Source of the DNA: Phycisphaera sp.
GTDB lineage: Bacteria > Planctomycetota > Phycisphaerae > Phycisphaerales > Phycisphaeraceae
Reading direction: 5' to 3'
Assembly (NCBI GenBank): GCA_023300125.1
Contig: JALZVY010000105.1
Coordinates: 1-40,355, forward strand
DNA length: 40,355 bases
The position numbers and the translations under genes are program-made. Positions 31,657-39,928 of this stretch are shown here, piece after piece. How positions within the stretch are numbered: the first letter of the stretch is position 1; each line of letters begins with the position of its first letter. The notes under the pieces are model-generated. The model ran no database searches. It was not told the origin of the DNA and saw only the letters and a program-made list of their open reading frames with translations.

Positions 31657-32586
31657 TCAGGCTTCGAGGGTCCGCAGGCTCAGGCCCACGTCGGTCAAGC
31701 GGTCGCGGATTTCGACCAGCGAGGTCATACCGAAGTTCTTCACGCCCATCAGCTCGGCTTCGGTCTTCATGACCAGGTCGCCGATGCTGGTGACGCCCAG
31801 CAGGGCCAAGGCCTTGCGGGCCCGCACGCTCAGGTTCAGCTCGTTCACGCTCTTGTCCAACGTGCCGTCGCCTTCGCCTTGTTCGCTCTTGATCTGGTCG
31901 AAAACCTGCTGCTTGACTTGGGCCTGGTGGCTTTCGACGCTCTGGCCCAGACGCAGGCTCTTCTGCGCGAGCATGGTCTTGATTTCTTCGAGGCTGGCGT
32001 CGCCGAAGTTCTTGAAGCTGCGCAGCTCGGCCTCGGTGACCTTCAGCAGGTCGCCCAGGGTGCGGATGTTCATCTTCCGCAGGGCGTTGCGGGTGCGGAC
32101 CGACAGTTCGAAGTCGGTGACCGGTGTATCGAGCAAAGCCGAGTGCTTCTCTTGCTTGCGCTCTTGCTCATCGTCGATGAGCATGGCCCGCGATTCGAGG
32201 ATGTCTTTGATGTACAGCCGGGCCCGTGGGTGGTTGGGCTCGGTGGCCAACACCTGGCGCACGCAGCGCTCGGCCTGGGGGTACTTGCCGCGGTCTTCGT
32301 AGGCCACGGCCAAGTTGATCAGCACGTTCAGCGACGGGTTGGGCACCTTGGCACACTCTTCGTAGAGGTGCAGGGCCTGGTCTTCTTCGCCCATGAGGTC
32401 GAGGTTGTAAGCCAAGCGAAAGCAGTTTTCCGCGTCGTCGGGGTCGGCGGTGTAAGCCGCTTCGTATTGCTCGACGGCGCCCACGCGGTTGCCGGCCTGT
32501 TCCTGCTCCCAGCCGGCGTCGAAGTACTTGCGGGCCGTGGCCTGGTCGCGGTATTCAGAGGCGGGCAGGACGTCGGATTCGCTCAT
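31657..32586 (-). CDS. TPR protein with two RNA polymerase alpha-CTD domains
   Basis: The 309-residue product begins with three or so tetratricopeptide repeats (about 15-135), then carries two tandem helix-hairpin-helix domains matching the C-terminal domain of the RNA polymerase alpha subunit. Domain 1 (about 154-216) has LSVRTRNAL, with arginine and asparagine at the E. coli Arg265/Asn268 positions, and FKNFGDASLEEIK. Domain 2 (about 245-305) has LSVRARKAL and VKNFGMTSLVEIR. In RpoA these residues bind UP-element DNA and activators. The protein lacks the alpha N-terminal domain, so it is not an RpoA paralogue in full. It could bind DNA or compete for alpha-CTD partners. ATG 32586 starts just before the TPR; the upstream in-frame part is low-quality sequence. 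Confidence 0.85.
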   Translation of the reverse strand: MSESDVLPASEYRDQATARKYFDAGWEQEQAGNRVGAVEQYEAAYTADPDDAENCFRLAYNLDLMGEEDQALHLYEECAKVPNPSLNVLINLAVAYEDRGKYPQAERCVRQVLATEPNHPRARLYIKDILESRAMLIDDEQERKQEKHSALLDTPVTDFELSVRTRNALRKMNIRTLGDLLKVTEAELRSFKNFGDASLEEIKTMLAQKSLRLGQSVESHQAQVKQQVFDQIKSEQGEGDGTLDKSVNELNLSVRARKALALLGVTSIGDLVMKTEAELMGVKNFGMTSLVEIRDRLTDVGLSLRTLEA

Positions 32587-32731
32587 CGCGTGGGGCTTTC
32601 GGTCGGGGGGAAGGCGGGGCGGTCGGACCGCAAAGTTTATCCACGGCCGGCATCTTGGGCAAGCAGCCCTGACGTTGTGCGGATTGTGTTTGGGTTCACG
32701 GGGGTTCGGACGCCGGTGACTGATAGGCCGC

Positions 32732-34387
32732 TTAGGGCTTCTGGTCGTCGCGGGGTGCGTCTTTGATGGCTTGCCACACCGGCGCAAACCAAGGGGCGAA
32801 GTCGTCGGGGTGGTCTTGCAGCTCTGTTTCAACTTGCTCGGGAGAGAGCCACCGCACCGCGTCGGCTTCCAACGGATTGACCGCGGGCTCCTGGTCGCCG
32901 ATGTGTCCGGCCAGCACGTGATCGATCTCGTGTTCGATGAGCCCGCTGCCGGTGTCGCGTGCGCGATAGGTAAAGGTAGTGACCGCGTGCAACGGGATGT
33001 CCAGCCCGAGTTCTTCGTTCAGGCGGCGGCGACCGGCTTGGGGGGCAGACTCGCCGGGGCGGGGGTGGCCGCAGCAGCTGTTCGCCCATCGGCCTGCGAA
33101 GTGATACTTGACCGGCGCGCGGCGTTGCAGCAGCACGCGGCCTTGAGCGTCGTAAACCATGACCGAAAAGGCGCGGTGAAGCTGGCCTTGGTTGCGGTGA
33201 ACCGCGATTTTTTCGGCGTCGCCCACGGGGTTGTCTTGTTCGTCAACCAAGATGACACGCTCGGTGGTGGCGGTGCGGCCCCGCCAGGTGCGGCGACCGA
33301 GAACTGCCAGTGCGAAGCTGTGCCACTGGACCAGCGTCATCAAGGCAACCGCAAAGGGGTGCAGCAGCGCGACTGCGTTTGGCTGGGCGAAGCGGCGGCA
33401 CAGCGCGATCCGTTGCACGACCGCAAGGGTCAGTGCGGCGGCAGCGAGCCCCGCAACGGCCCAGCGCTGTGTGATGACGCCGTAGAGAAGCAGCGGCCAT
33501 GGCAACACGAAGGCCAGGGCATGAAAGACGGTGAGAAACACCAGCAATCCGAAGGAGCCCAGCCCTTCGTATGCATTCTTGGCGAAGCCGGCCCAGGTAT
33601 CGCGGGCGCCGTGGTACATGCGTACGTGCATGAGCTCGGTGGTGTCGCAGAGATCGGTGCGGGCGCCGCGGCGGCGGAGGTGTCGCGGCAACTGGATGCC
33701 GTCGTGCATCGACGCGGGGAAGGCGGTGTGGCCGCCGCTGGCTCGATAAGCCTCGGTGGCGACGAGCAAGAACTGTCCGCAGCCTGCTGAGGCTGAAGGC
33801 ATGGTGGTGGTTCGCATGCGTCCCAGCGGCAGGTAGCTCAAAAGCAGGAAAAAGATCATGGGGACCAGCAGGCGCTCGCCTGCGCTGCCGGTGATCTGCC
33901 GGGGGAATCCAGAGAGCAGGTCCAATCCGTTCTCTTGGGCCATGGCGACGGTGCGCCGCAGAGCATCGGGTTCGAAGCGTACGTCGGCGTCGGTGAATAC
34001 CAGCCAGTTGCCGCGGGCGGTGAAACCCATTTGGGCACAGGCGTGTTGCTTGCCATTCCAGCCCGGCGGCAGGGGCACGGTGCGAACGGACTGGACGCTG
34101 GGGTTTTCGGCGCAGAGCTGTTGAACGATGGCGGGCGTGTCGTCGGTGCTTTGGTCGTCGTAGACCAGGATTTCGAAGGGCGGGGGGACTTGGGCGAGAA
34201 GCGATGCGACGCAGTCGCGCAGGTTGGCTTGTTCGTTGCGCGCGGGGATGCACACGCTGACCCGGGTGTCGGGGCTGGGGTGGCTTTGGCCCGTGGGAGG
34301 AGCGAAGGCCGCGAGGTTGCGCAGGGTCATGGCAAGGGTGCCCGCAGCACCCGCGACAGCGGTGAGGGCAAGGCACAGAGCGATCAC
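32732..34387 (-). CDS. Family-2 glycosyltransferase fused to isopentenyl-diphosphate isomerase
   Basis: The 551-residue protein has two enzymes in one chain. Residues 1-360 are a membrane-bound family-2 glycosyltransferase: an N-terminal hydrophobic segment, VSVCIPARNE (43-52), YDDQSTDDT (76-84), DAD in FTDADVRF (131-138), then C-terminal spans (about 280-355). This form occurs in carotenoid and hopanoid glycosylation. Residues 375-545 are a type 1 IDI (Nudix fold) with metal histidines His397 and His404, NSCCGHP with catalytic Cys439, and EHE (485-487) with the catalytic Glu. IDI interconverts IPP and DMAPP. The linker is only about 10 residues. The start is GTG overlapping the acyltransferase stop by four bases (GTGA). 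The fusion joins precursor supply with late carotenoid tailoring. Confidence 0.88.
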   Translation of the reverse strand: MIALCLALTAVAGAAGTLAMTLRNLAAFAPPTGQSHPSPDTRVSVCIPARNEQANLRDCVASLLAQVPPPFEILVYDDQSTDDTPAIVQQLCAENPSVQSVRTVPLPPGWNGKQHACAQMGFTARGNWLVFTDADVRFEPDALRRTVAMAQENGLDLLSGFPRQITGSAGERLLVPMIFFLLLSYLPLGRMRTTTMPSASAGCGQFLLVATEAYRASGGHTAFPASMHDGIQLPRHLRRRGARTDLCDTTELMHVRMYHGARDTWAGFAKNAYEGLGSFGLLVFLTVFHALAFVLPWPLLLYGVITQRWAVAGLAAAALTLAVVQRIALCRRFAQPNAVALLHPFAVALMTLVQWHSFALAVLGRRTWRGRTATTERVILVDEQDNPVGDAEKIAVHRNQGQLHRAFSVMVYDAQGRVLLQRRAPVKYHFAGRWANSCCGHPRPGESAPQAGRRRLNEELGLDIPLHAVTTFTYRARDTGSGLIEHEIDHVLAGHIGDQEPAVNPLEADAVRWLSPEQVETELQDHPDDFAPWFAPVWQAIKDAPRDDQKP

Positions 34388-35211
34388 GGTGTGTCTCCCT
34401 GCCGAGCGTGAGATGGGTTGGGTTCGATCCGGCTGCCCACGCCACGCAAACGCAGCCATGCGTCGTAGGCCGGGTGCACCGCGGCCGCGGAGCCGCGGTG
34501 GCCGTCGTTGGGGTCTCCGGGCAGGCCGATGAAAGCGGTGTCGTCTCGGGCGATGACCTGTTGGGCCAGCGTGTCCGCGGCTTTTTGCATGGCCGATCGC
34601 ACGGCGCGGTGCCAGCCGGCGGTGGTGGGGCGGTCGGGGGCTTCGCAGTGCTGGGCGTGCCACAGAGCTTCGGGCCGGCGGTCGTGCCAAAAGGTGTATT
34701 CGCCGCAGAGCACGAGCACCCGGGCTTGGGGCAGGGTGGCGGCGAGGGCAGCCACCCCCGGGCGGGTGCGGATCGGGCTGCGAACGTCGGTGAACTGGCC
34801 TTGCGGGGTGATGCAAAACAGCAGGTTGGGTTCTTGGTCCACACGCTGGGTGACGTGCTCGATCATGCTCGTGAGGGCGTCGCGGTGGCGGTGCTCAAGA
34901 CCAAAAAGACCGAGCTTGCGCAGCAATTTGAACCGCTGGTACTGGTCCATCTCGATCGGGCAGCAGAGGGTGCGATTGGGGGTGTAGGCTTCGGCCAGCC
35001 GCAGGGCCATGAGCGGATCCCACCACGCGGCGTGGTTGGAGGCAATCAGCAGTGGCCCGGGATGTTGAGCGGCGTCTTGGAAAACACCGAGCGAAGCGGC
35101 GGTGGTCCGCACGCGGTCGAAGTTGCGGGCGATCATCCGCCGCGTCATCCAGGCAAACCAGCGGCGAAACCGCGGCGAGGGGGTAACGCTTTCGAGCACG
35201 GGGGGGGTCAT
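34384..35211 (-). CDS. PlsC-like acyltransferase of carotenoid cluster
   Basis: The 275-residue product looks like a 1-acylglycerol-phosphate-type acyltransferase. The HxxxxD motif is His60 and Asp65 in SNHAAWWD. The motif that is usually FPEGTRS is here TPQGQFTDVRS, so acceptor recognition differs from PlsC. An N-terminal amphipathic part may bind the membrane. It overlaps the upstream CrtI-family gene (ATGA) and the downstream glycosyltransferase fusion (GTGA), so all three are co-translated. In this setting the likely job is adding a fatty acyl group to a glycosylated C30 carotenoid acid, as in staphyloxanthin, although the S. aureus enzyme is of another family. Housekeeping phospholipid synthesis is less likely. 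Confidence 0.75.
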   Translation of the reverse strand: MTPPVLESVTPSPRFRRWFAWMTRRMIARNFDRVRTTAASLGVFQDAAQHPGPLLIASNHAAWWDPLMALRLAEAYTPNRTLCCPIEMDQYQRFKLLRKLGLFGLEHRHRDALTSMIEHVTQRVDQEPNLLFCITPQGQFTDVRSPIRTRPGVAALAATLPQARVLVLCGEYTFWHDRRPEALWHAQHCEAPDRPTTAGWHRAVRSAMQKAADTLAQQVIARDDTAFIGLPGDPNDGHRGSAAAVHPAYDAWLRLRGVGSRIEPNPSHARQGDTP

Positions 35212-36812
35212 ACCGTGTGGTCCGCGTGGGGTGTGGCCGCCACCTCGTCGCCCGTAGGCTCGGCGCTGGTGGCAGTGAGGTCGGGTCGAGGCAACCCCAG
35301 GTCGCGGGAGACCGCGTCGGCGGCGGTTACGCCGCTCATCAACACCATCGGCACGCCGGGGCCGGGGTTGACGCTGCCTCCGCAAAAGTAGAGCCCGCGA
35401 GCGGCCTTGGAGGTGTTGCGTGGTTTGAACCCGCCGGCGAGTCGGCCGTGCGAGGCCAAGCCGTAGATCGCGCCGCCTTCAGCGTTGTACATCGACTCGA
35501 TGCCGCGGGGGGTGAGTGTGTGTTCGACCTCGATGTGCTTTTCGATGTCATCGAGACCGCAGCGACGCAGCTTTTCGATCACAATCGGGCGGTATTCGCG
35601 GATAAAGCGTTCGCTGTCTGACTGAAGGTGGCCTTCGCGCAGATAAGGGGTGTGCACCAGGATGTACAGCGATTCGCACCCGGGTGGGGCTTGGGCGGGG
35701 TCGGTTCGCGAGGGCGCTGCGATGTAAAGGGTGGGGTCTTGGGCGGGTACGCCTTGGCGGTAAATGTCGTCGAATTCGCGGTGGCTGTCGCGGCTGAAGT
35801 AAAAGTTATGGTGCGCGAGTGGGGCGTACTGCCGGTTCAGGCCCCAGTAAAAAACGATGCCGCTGCAGGCGGGTTCGTATTTTTTTCGTAGCGCGGTCGC
35901 TGCGGACTGCGCGCCTTGCGAGTCCATCAGGTCGTTGAGCGTGCGTTGCACGTCGCAGTTGGACACCACCGCGTCGGCGGTGATCGTGTCGCCGGTGTCG
36001 GTTTGGACGCCGGTGACCTGGCCGTCGCGTTCGAGGATCTGCACGACCCGTGTGGACGGCAAAACCTTCACGCCTGATTCGTTTACCAGCCGCTCGAGGG
36101 CTCGGGCGACGCTGCGTGTGCCCCCCATGGCGTACCAGCAGCCTTGGTCGGTCTGCGCCGAGGCGATCATGGTCAATATGGCTGGGGCAAGAAAGGGGTC
36201 GGAGCCGACATACTGCAGGAAGTGTTCGGCCATTTGCCGCACGTGCGGCTCGTGGATGTGCTTTTTGATCGTATCGCCGACGGTGGAGTGCATCCGCATG
36301 GCCAGAACGTCTTTGAGCAGGGCGAAGTCGCCCATCGGTGTGCCCTGCATGACGTCCCGCACGCCACCAAGATCGCGATAGAAAAAGACTTTCCGGCTTA
36401 GTCGATTCATGCGGCGGCTGTACGCGATCAGGCTGCGAAAGCCGTCTCCTGCTCCGGGGCTTAGGGCGTTGAATTCGGCGACGCAGTCTTCGAGGCTGTC
36501 GTGCAGGTCAAAACGTGTGCCGTCTTCGAAAACGCAGCGCCACTGCGGCGTGAGGCGTACCAGATCGATGTAGTCCCGTACGCGGCCTCCGCTGCGCCGG
36601 ATGATGCCGCAAAGCACTTCGGGCAAGGTCAGGATGGTGGGGCCCATGTCGAAGCGGTAGCCCTCGGCTTCGTAGACATTCATCTTTCCGCCCAGGTGGG
36701 CGTTGGCTTCGATGAGGGTGACCTGAACGCCGCGCTGGGCGAGCTCCACGGCGGCGGCCATGCCCGCTAAGCCGCCGCCGACCACGACGATGTTCTTCGT
36801 GTCTTTGTCCAT
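35208..36812 (-). CDS. CrtI/CrtN-family carotenoid desaturase or oxidase (first copy)
   Basis: This is an FAD-dependent phytoene desaturase-family enzyme of 534 residues. The dinucleotide motif VVVGGGLAGMAAA (9-21), EANAHLGGKMN and FDMGPTILTLPEVL are typical, and the C-terminal YFCGGSVNPGPGVPM with GV(T/S)AAD is the family FAD segment. Such proteins act as desaturases (CrtI, CrtN) or as terminal-methyl oxidases (CrtP). The sequence alone does not tell which. It lies between an aldehyde dehydrogenase gene (69-base gap) and the acyltransferase gene (four-base overlap). The aldehyde dehydrogenase neighbour fits an oxidation of the terminal methyl to aldehyde by one of the two CrtI-like proteins here. 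Confidence 0.88.
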   Translation of the reverse strand: MDKDTKNIVVVGGGLAGMAAAVELAQRGVQVTLIEANAHLGGKMNVYEAEGYRFDMGPTILTLPEVLCGIIRRSGGRVRDYIDLVRLTPQWRCVFEDGTRFDLHDSLEDCVAEFNALSPGAGDGFRSLIAYSRRMNRLSRKVFFYRDLGGVRDVMQGTPMGDFALLKDVLAMRMHSTVGDTIKKHIHEPHVRQMAEHFLQYVGSDPFLAPAILTMIASAQTDQGCWYAMGGTRSVARALERLVNESGVKVLPSTRVVQILERDGQVTGVQTDTGDTITADAVVSNCDVQRTLNDLMDSQGAQSAATALRKKYEPACSGIVFYWGLNRQYAPLAHHNFYFSRDSHREFDDIYRQGVPAQDPTLYIAAPSRTDPAQAPPGCESLYILVHTPYLREGHLQSDSERFIREYRPIVIEKLRRCGLDDIEKHIEVEHTLTPRGIESMYNAEGGAIYGLASHGRLAGGFKPRNTSKAARGLYFCGGSVNPGPGVPMVLMSGVTAADAVSRDLGLPRPDLTATSAEPTGDEVAATPHADHTV

Positions 36813-36881
36813 GCATCGAGCATAGTCACGTGCGCTCGGCGTGTCCGGCGCCCGGGGGACTTCGTGAAGATGCGGGCGGCT

Positions 36882-38222
36882 TTATCCGTACCACCGCGCG
36901 ATGAATTGCCCCAGCACTTTTTGCATCCGCAGTGAGGGCGGCGCGAGTGGAGTGCGTAGCCAGCGCGACGTGGAGCTGACGACGACAGGCCGGGTCATCG
37001 ATCGCAGGCCCTCTGCGCCGCCGCTGGCTCCCCACCCGCTGGGGCCGCGCCCCGTCAGCGGCGCGGCGGGGTGGGCTGCGGGGATCAGGCAGTCGTTGAG
37101 GGTCACCATGCCGCCAGCATGCCGCAGCACGGCGGATCCTGCGGGTGTGTTGATCCAGTTGCGGCGTGTGGTGAAAACAGAGGTGGCCAGGTGCTGGTCG
37201 CAGGCCAGGTGAGCGGACACCACGGTTTGGTCGTCCGGGCATGAGATCACCGCCAAGGCGGGGCCAAAGTGTTCGCCGCGTGCCAGTGGCCCGTCGGCGG
37301 GGGCGTCCAGGACCACGCGCAGGGACGGGTAGCGGTCTTGATCCATGGCCGGGTCCAGCCAGTGGCCGCCGTGTTCAACCGCTTGGCGCGCGGCGCGCAT
37401 GGAGCCCGCATGGTCGGCTTGGCTGTAACGGTCTAACGGCGGGTTTGTGGAGATGGCGCGGGTGAGCTCGGCGATAAAAGCAGCCCGCACGCTGGAGGTG
37501 ACCAACGCACGCCGCGGGGCCATGCAGGTGCTGCCTGCGTTGATCGCCGATGCGTAGCCGATGGCCGCTGCGGCGAGCGCGGGCGTGGCGTCGGCAAGCA
37601 CCAGTGCGCTGTCGGATCCTGACAGCTCCAGGGTGCTGGGGGTCATTGATCCGGCAAGGTGCTGGGCGATGTCGCGGCCCACGGCGGTGGATCCGGTAAA
37701 CACGACGTGGTCAAAGTGTTCGTTTTGGAGCAGGTGGGCGCCCGCGCCACGCGTGGCAGGGGTCCAGGAAAGTCGCTCGTGCGGCAGCCCGGCATCCCTT
37801 GCGATTTCCAGAAGCTTTTGTTGTGATTGGGGGCAGCGTTCGCTGGGTTTGACCACCACGGTGTTGCCCGCCACGATCGCCTGCACAAGCTGGATGCCCA
37901 GGATTTGCAGCGGGTAGTTCCAGGGCGTGATGAGTGCGACGTGTCCGCGGGGCACGCGGTGTAGCCGGTGGGACTGGCCGCACTGCCACATGCTTTGGCC
38001 TGGTAAACGTCGCGTCCGCAGCACGCGGGTGGCGTTGCGTTCGTGCCAGCGGCAGGCGCTGAGTAGGGGGATAAGTTCGCTGGTGAGGGTTTCGAACGGG
38101 GGTTTGCCTAGCTCGGTCTGAACCAGTGCGCTGAGTTCGCGGGCTTCGTGGGCGATGGCTTTACGGAAACGTTTGAGCCACTGCAGGTTGTCGGGGCTGG
38201 GAGAGCTTTGGAACGCGGGCAT
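36882..38222 (-). CDS. Aldehyde dehydrogenase of carotenoid cluster
   Basis: This is an NAD(P)+-dependent aldehyde dehydrogenase of 446 residues, slightly short for the superfamily at the N-terminus. It shows ITPWNYP with Asn102, the cofactor motif FTGSTAVGRDI (175-185), the general base Glu199 in LELSGSDS, and Cys233 in AGSTCMAPRR as nucleophile. It resembles the type that oxidises diaponeurosporenal to the carotenoic acid in C30 carotenoid synthesis (AldH of staphyloxanthin), although substrate cannot be fixed by motif. It is the first gene of the minus-strand set and is divergent from the second CrtI-like gene across a 60-base gap. Confidence 0.85.
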   Translation of the reverse strand: MPAFQSSPSPDNLQWLKRFRKAIAHEARELSALVQTELGKPPFETLTSELIPLLSACRWHERNATRVLRTRRLPGQSMWQCGQSHRLHRVPRGHVALITPWNYPLQILGIQLVQAIVAGNTVVVKPSERCPQSQQKLLEIARDAGLPHERLSWTPATRGAGAHLLQNEHFDHVVFTGSTAVGRDIAQHLAGSMTPSTLELSGSDSALVLADATPALAAAAIGYASAINAGSTCMAPRRALVTSSVRAAFIAELTRAISTNPPLDRYSQADHAGSMRAARQAVEHGGHWLDPAMDQDRYPSLRVVLDAPADGPLARGEHFGPALAVISCPDDQTVVSAHLACDQHLATSVFTTRRNWINTPAGSAVLRHAGGMVTLNDCLIPAAHPAAPLTGRGPSGWGASGGAEGLRSMTRPVVVSSTSRWLRTPLAPPSLRMQKVLGQFIARWYG

Positions 38223-38268
38223 GACAAGGTCTTAGGGGATCTGCTGAGCCGCGGCCAGTGAAGCCGCC

Positions 38269-38274
38269 TATATT
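38269..38274 (+). promoter_or_regulatory. -10-like box next to crtI-like gene start
   Basis: TATATT (38269-38274) lies seven bases before ATG 38282, in the 60-base divergent gap. No -35 is visible at the expected distance. If real, transcription would start at or beside the start codon. Confidence 0.3.
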
Positions 38275-38281
38275 TCTGGTA

Positions 38282-39928
38282 ATGAAATTCATAGAACGCG
38301 ATGGTCAGGTTAAAAACCCTCCCCGGGTTGCGGTGGTGGGTGCGGGTCCCGGAGGCTTGGCCACTGCGGTGTTGCTGGCTTCACGTGGTGTCTCGGTCAC
38401 GGTTTACGAGGCTCAGGAGCGCATTGGGGGGCGCACCCAGCGCCTGACTGCTGGGGACTATCACTTTGACATGGGGCCCACGTTCTTTTTGATGCCGCAC
38501 GTGCTTCAGGAGGTTTTTGGGGCCGCTGGTCGAAAGCTGGAGGACTACGTTGATCTTCATCGTCTGGATCCGATGTACCGCTTGGTGGTGGGGGGGCAGG
38601 CAGAGCACGGCGGCGAGGTGACGATCGATACGACCCAAGACCTTGAGCAGATGCGCGAACGCATCGCGGCGATTCATCCCGCCGATGGTGAGGCGTTTGG
38701 GCGGTTCATCGCGGACAACCGAGCGAAGCTCAACGCCTCGGAGCCGATCTTGCGGCGCCCGATCCGTTCGGTGTTGGATTTGATCCGCTGGGACGCGATC
38801 AAGGCTTTGCCGCACATCCGCCCGATGCGCAGCGTGCAGCAGCTTAACAATGCGTATTTTGAGCATCCTGCGGTGCGGCTTGCGGTGGGTTTTCAAAGTA
38901 AATACCTGGGCATGAGCCCCTACGAATGCCCGAGTCTGTTCACCATTCTTCCGTTTATTGAGTATGAATACGGTGTGTGGCACCCGGTGGGAGGATGCAA
39001 TGCGCTGATGTCGGCGTTGGCTCGGCTGCTTGGCGAGCTGGGGGGCACGATTGAGACCGCGACACCTGTGGAATCACTGAGCTTCAGTGGACGCCAGGTC
39101 ACCGGTGCCACGCTGGGCGGGCGCGGGGGCGGGCGGCACGCGTCTTTTGACCGGGTGGTCGTGAACGCCGACGCGACGTGGGCGCTCAAGCGTTTCTTCC
39201 CCGAATCCATGCGCGGGCGGCAGACCGACGCGGCCATCGACAAGCAGAAATATTCTTGTTCGACCTACATGCTTTATTTGGGCATCGAGGGCAAGGTTGA
39301 TCTGCCGCACCACACCATCCGCATCGCGCCGGGGTACGAGCAAAACCTCGCGGACATCGGTCGTGACCACGGCCGGGGCGGCAGCCTCACGGAGGACCCG
39401 AGTTTTTACGTCTGTAATCCTTCAGCGCTTGACCCCACGCTGGCGCCTGAGGGCCACAGCGCGCTCTACGTGCTCTTGCCCACGCCCAACACGCACAGCG
39501 GCATCGATTGGGAGGCCCAGGCAGACACGCTTCGTGCCCGGGTGCTTGACCGCATGAAGCAGGTGCTGGGTCTGGATTTGACCGGGCGCATCCGAGAAGA
39601 AATCGCGATCCGTCCCGACGACTGGCGGGCGATGAACATCAACCACGGGGCGACCTTCAACTTGGCCCATAGCCTGGACCAGATGCTGCACCGCCGCCCG
39701 CTGCACCGTGTTCCTCATGCCAAGGGGGCTTATATGGTCGGTGGTGGCACGCATCCAGGATCGGGCCTGCCGGTGATTTTTCTCTCTGCCCAAATGGTGG
39801 CGGCGATGGTGGTGGACGACCTGGGGCTGGAGCCCTTCCCCGCGGCGCGTCCGCTGTCCGAAGCGGCCTTGGCGGGCGATGCCTCATCGGTAGCCTCGAA
39901 GACCGCGGGGGCCGGCCATGGAGGCTGA
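38282..39928 (+). CDS. CrtI/CrtN-family carotenoid desaturase or oxidase (second copy)
   Basis: This FAD-dependent CrtI-family protein has 548 residues from ATG 38282. It has the FAD motif VAVVGAGPGGLATAVLLASRG near the N-terminus (at most about 30 residues in), YEAQERIGGRTQ and FDMGPTFFLMP, and the C-terminal YMVGGGTHPGSGLPV. A GTG eight codons upstream (38258) is another start; neither has a ribosome site. It overlaps the squalene-synthase-like gene by 11 bases, so the two are coupled. As the partner of a squalene-type synthase it is a good candidate for the squalene (or dehydrosqualene) desaturase, with the other copy acting later. This assignment is inferred. Confidence 0.86.
   Translation: MKFIERDGQVKNPPRVAVVGAGPGGLATAVLLASRGVSVTVYEAQERIGGRTQRLTAGDYHFDMGPTFFLMPHVLQEVFGAAGRKLEDYVDLHRLDPMYRLVVGGQAEHGGEVTIDTTQDLEQMRERIAAIHPADGEAFGRFIADNRAKLNASEPILRRPIRSVLDLIRWDAIKALPHIRPMRSVQQLNNAYFEHPAVRLAVGFQSKYLGMSPYECPSLFTILPFIEYEYGVWHPVGGCNALMSALARLLGELGGTIETATPVESLSFSGRQVTGATLGGRGGGRHASFDRVVVNADATWALKRFFPESMRGRQTDAAIDKQKYSCSTYMLYLGIEGKVDLPHHTIRIAPGYEQNLADIGRDHGRGGSLTEDPSFYVCNPSALDPTLAPEGHSALYVLLPTPNTHSGIDWEAQADTLRARVLDRMKQVLGLDLTGRIREEIAIRPDDWRAMNINHGATFNLAHSLDQMLHRRPLHRVPHAKGAYMVGGGTHPGSGLPVIFLSAQMVAAMVVDDLGLEPFPAARPLSEAALAGDASSVASKTAGAGHGG

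Noticed and set aside
31096-32766. 556-codon plus-strand open frame across Nudix and TPR-alphaCTD genes.
   Set aside because: It covers two recognisable genes and the gap between them on the opposite strand, and has shadow-type composition.
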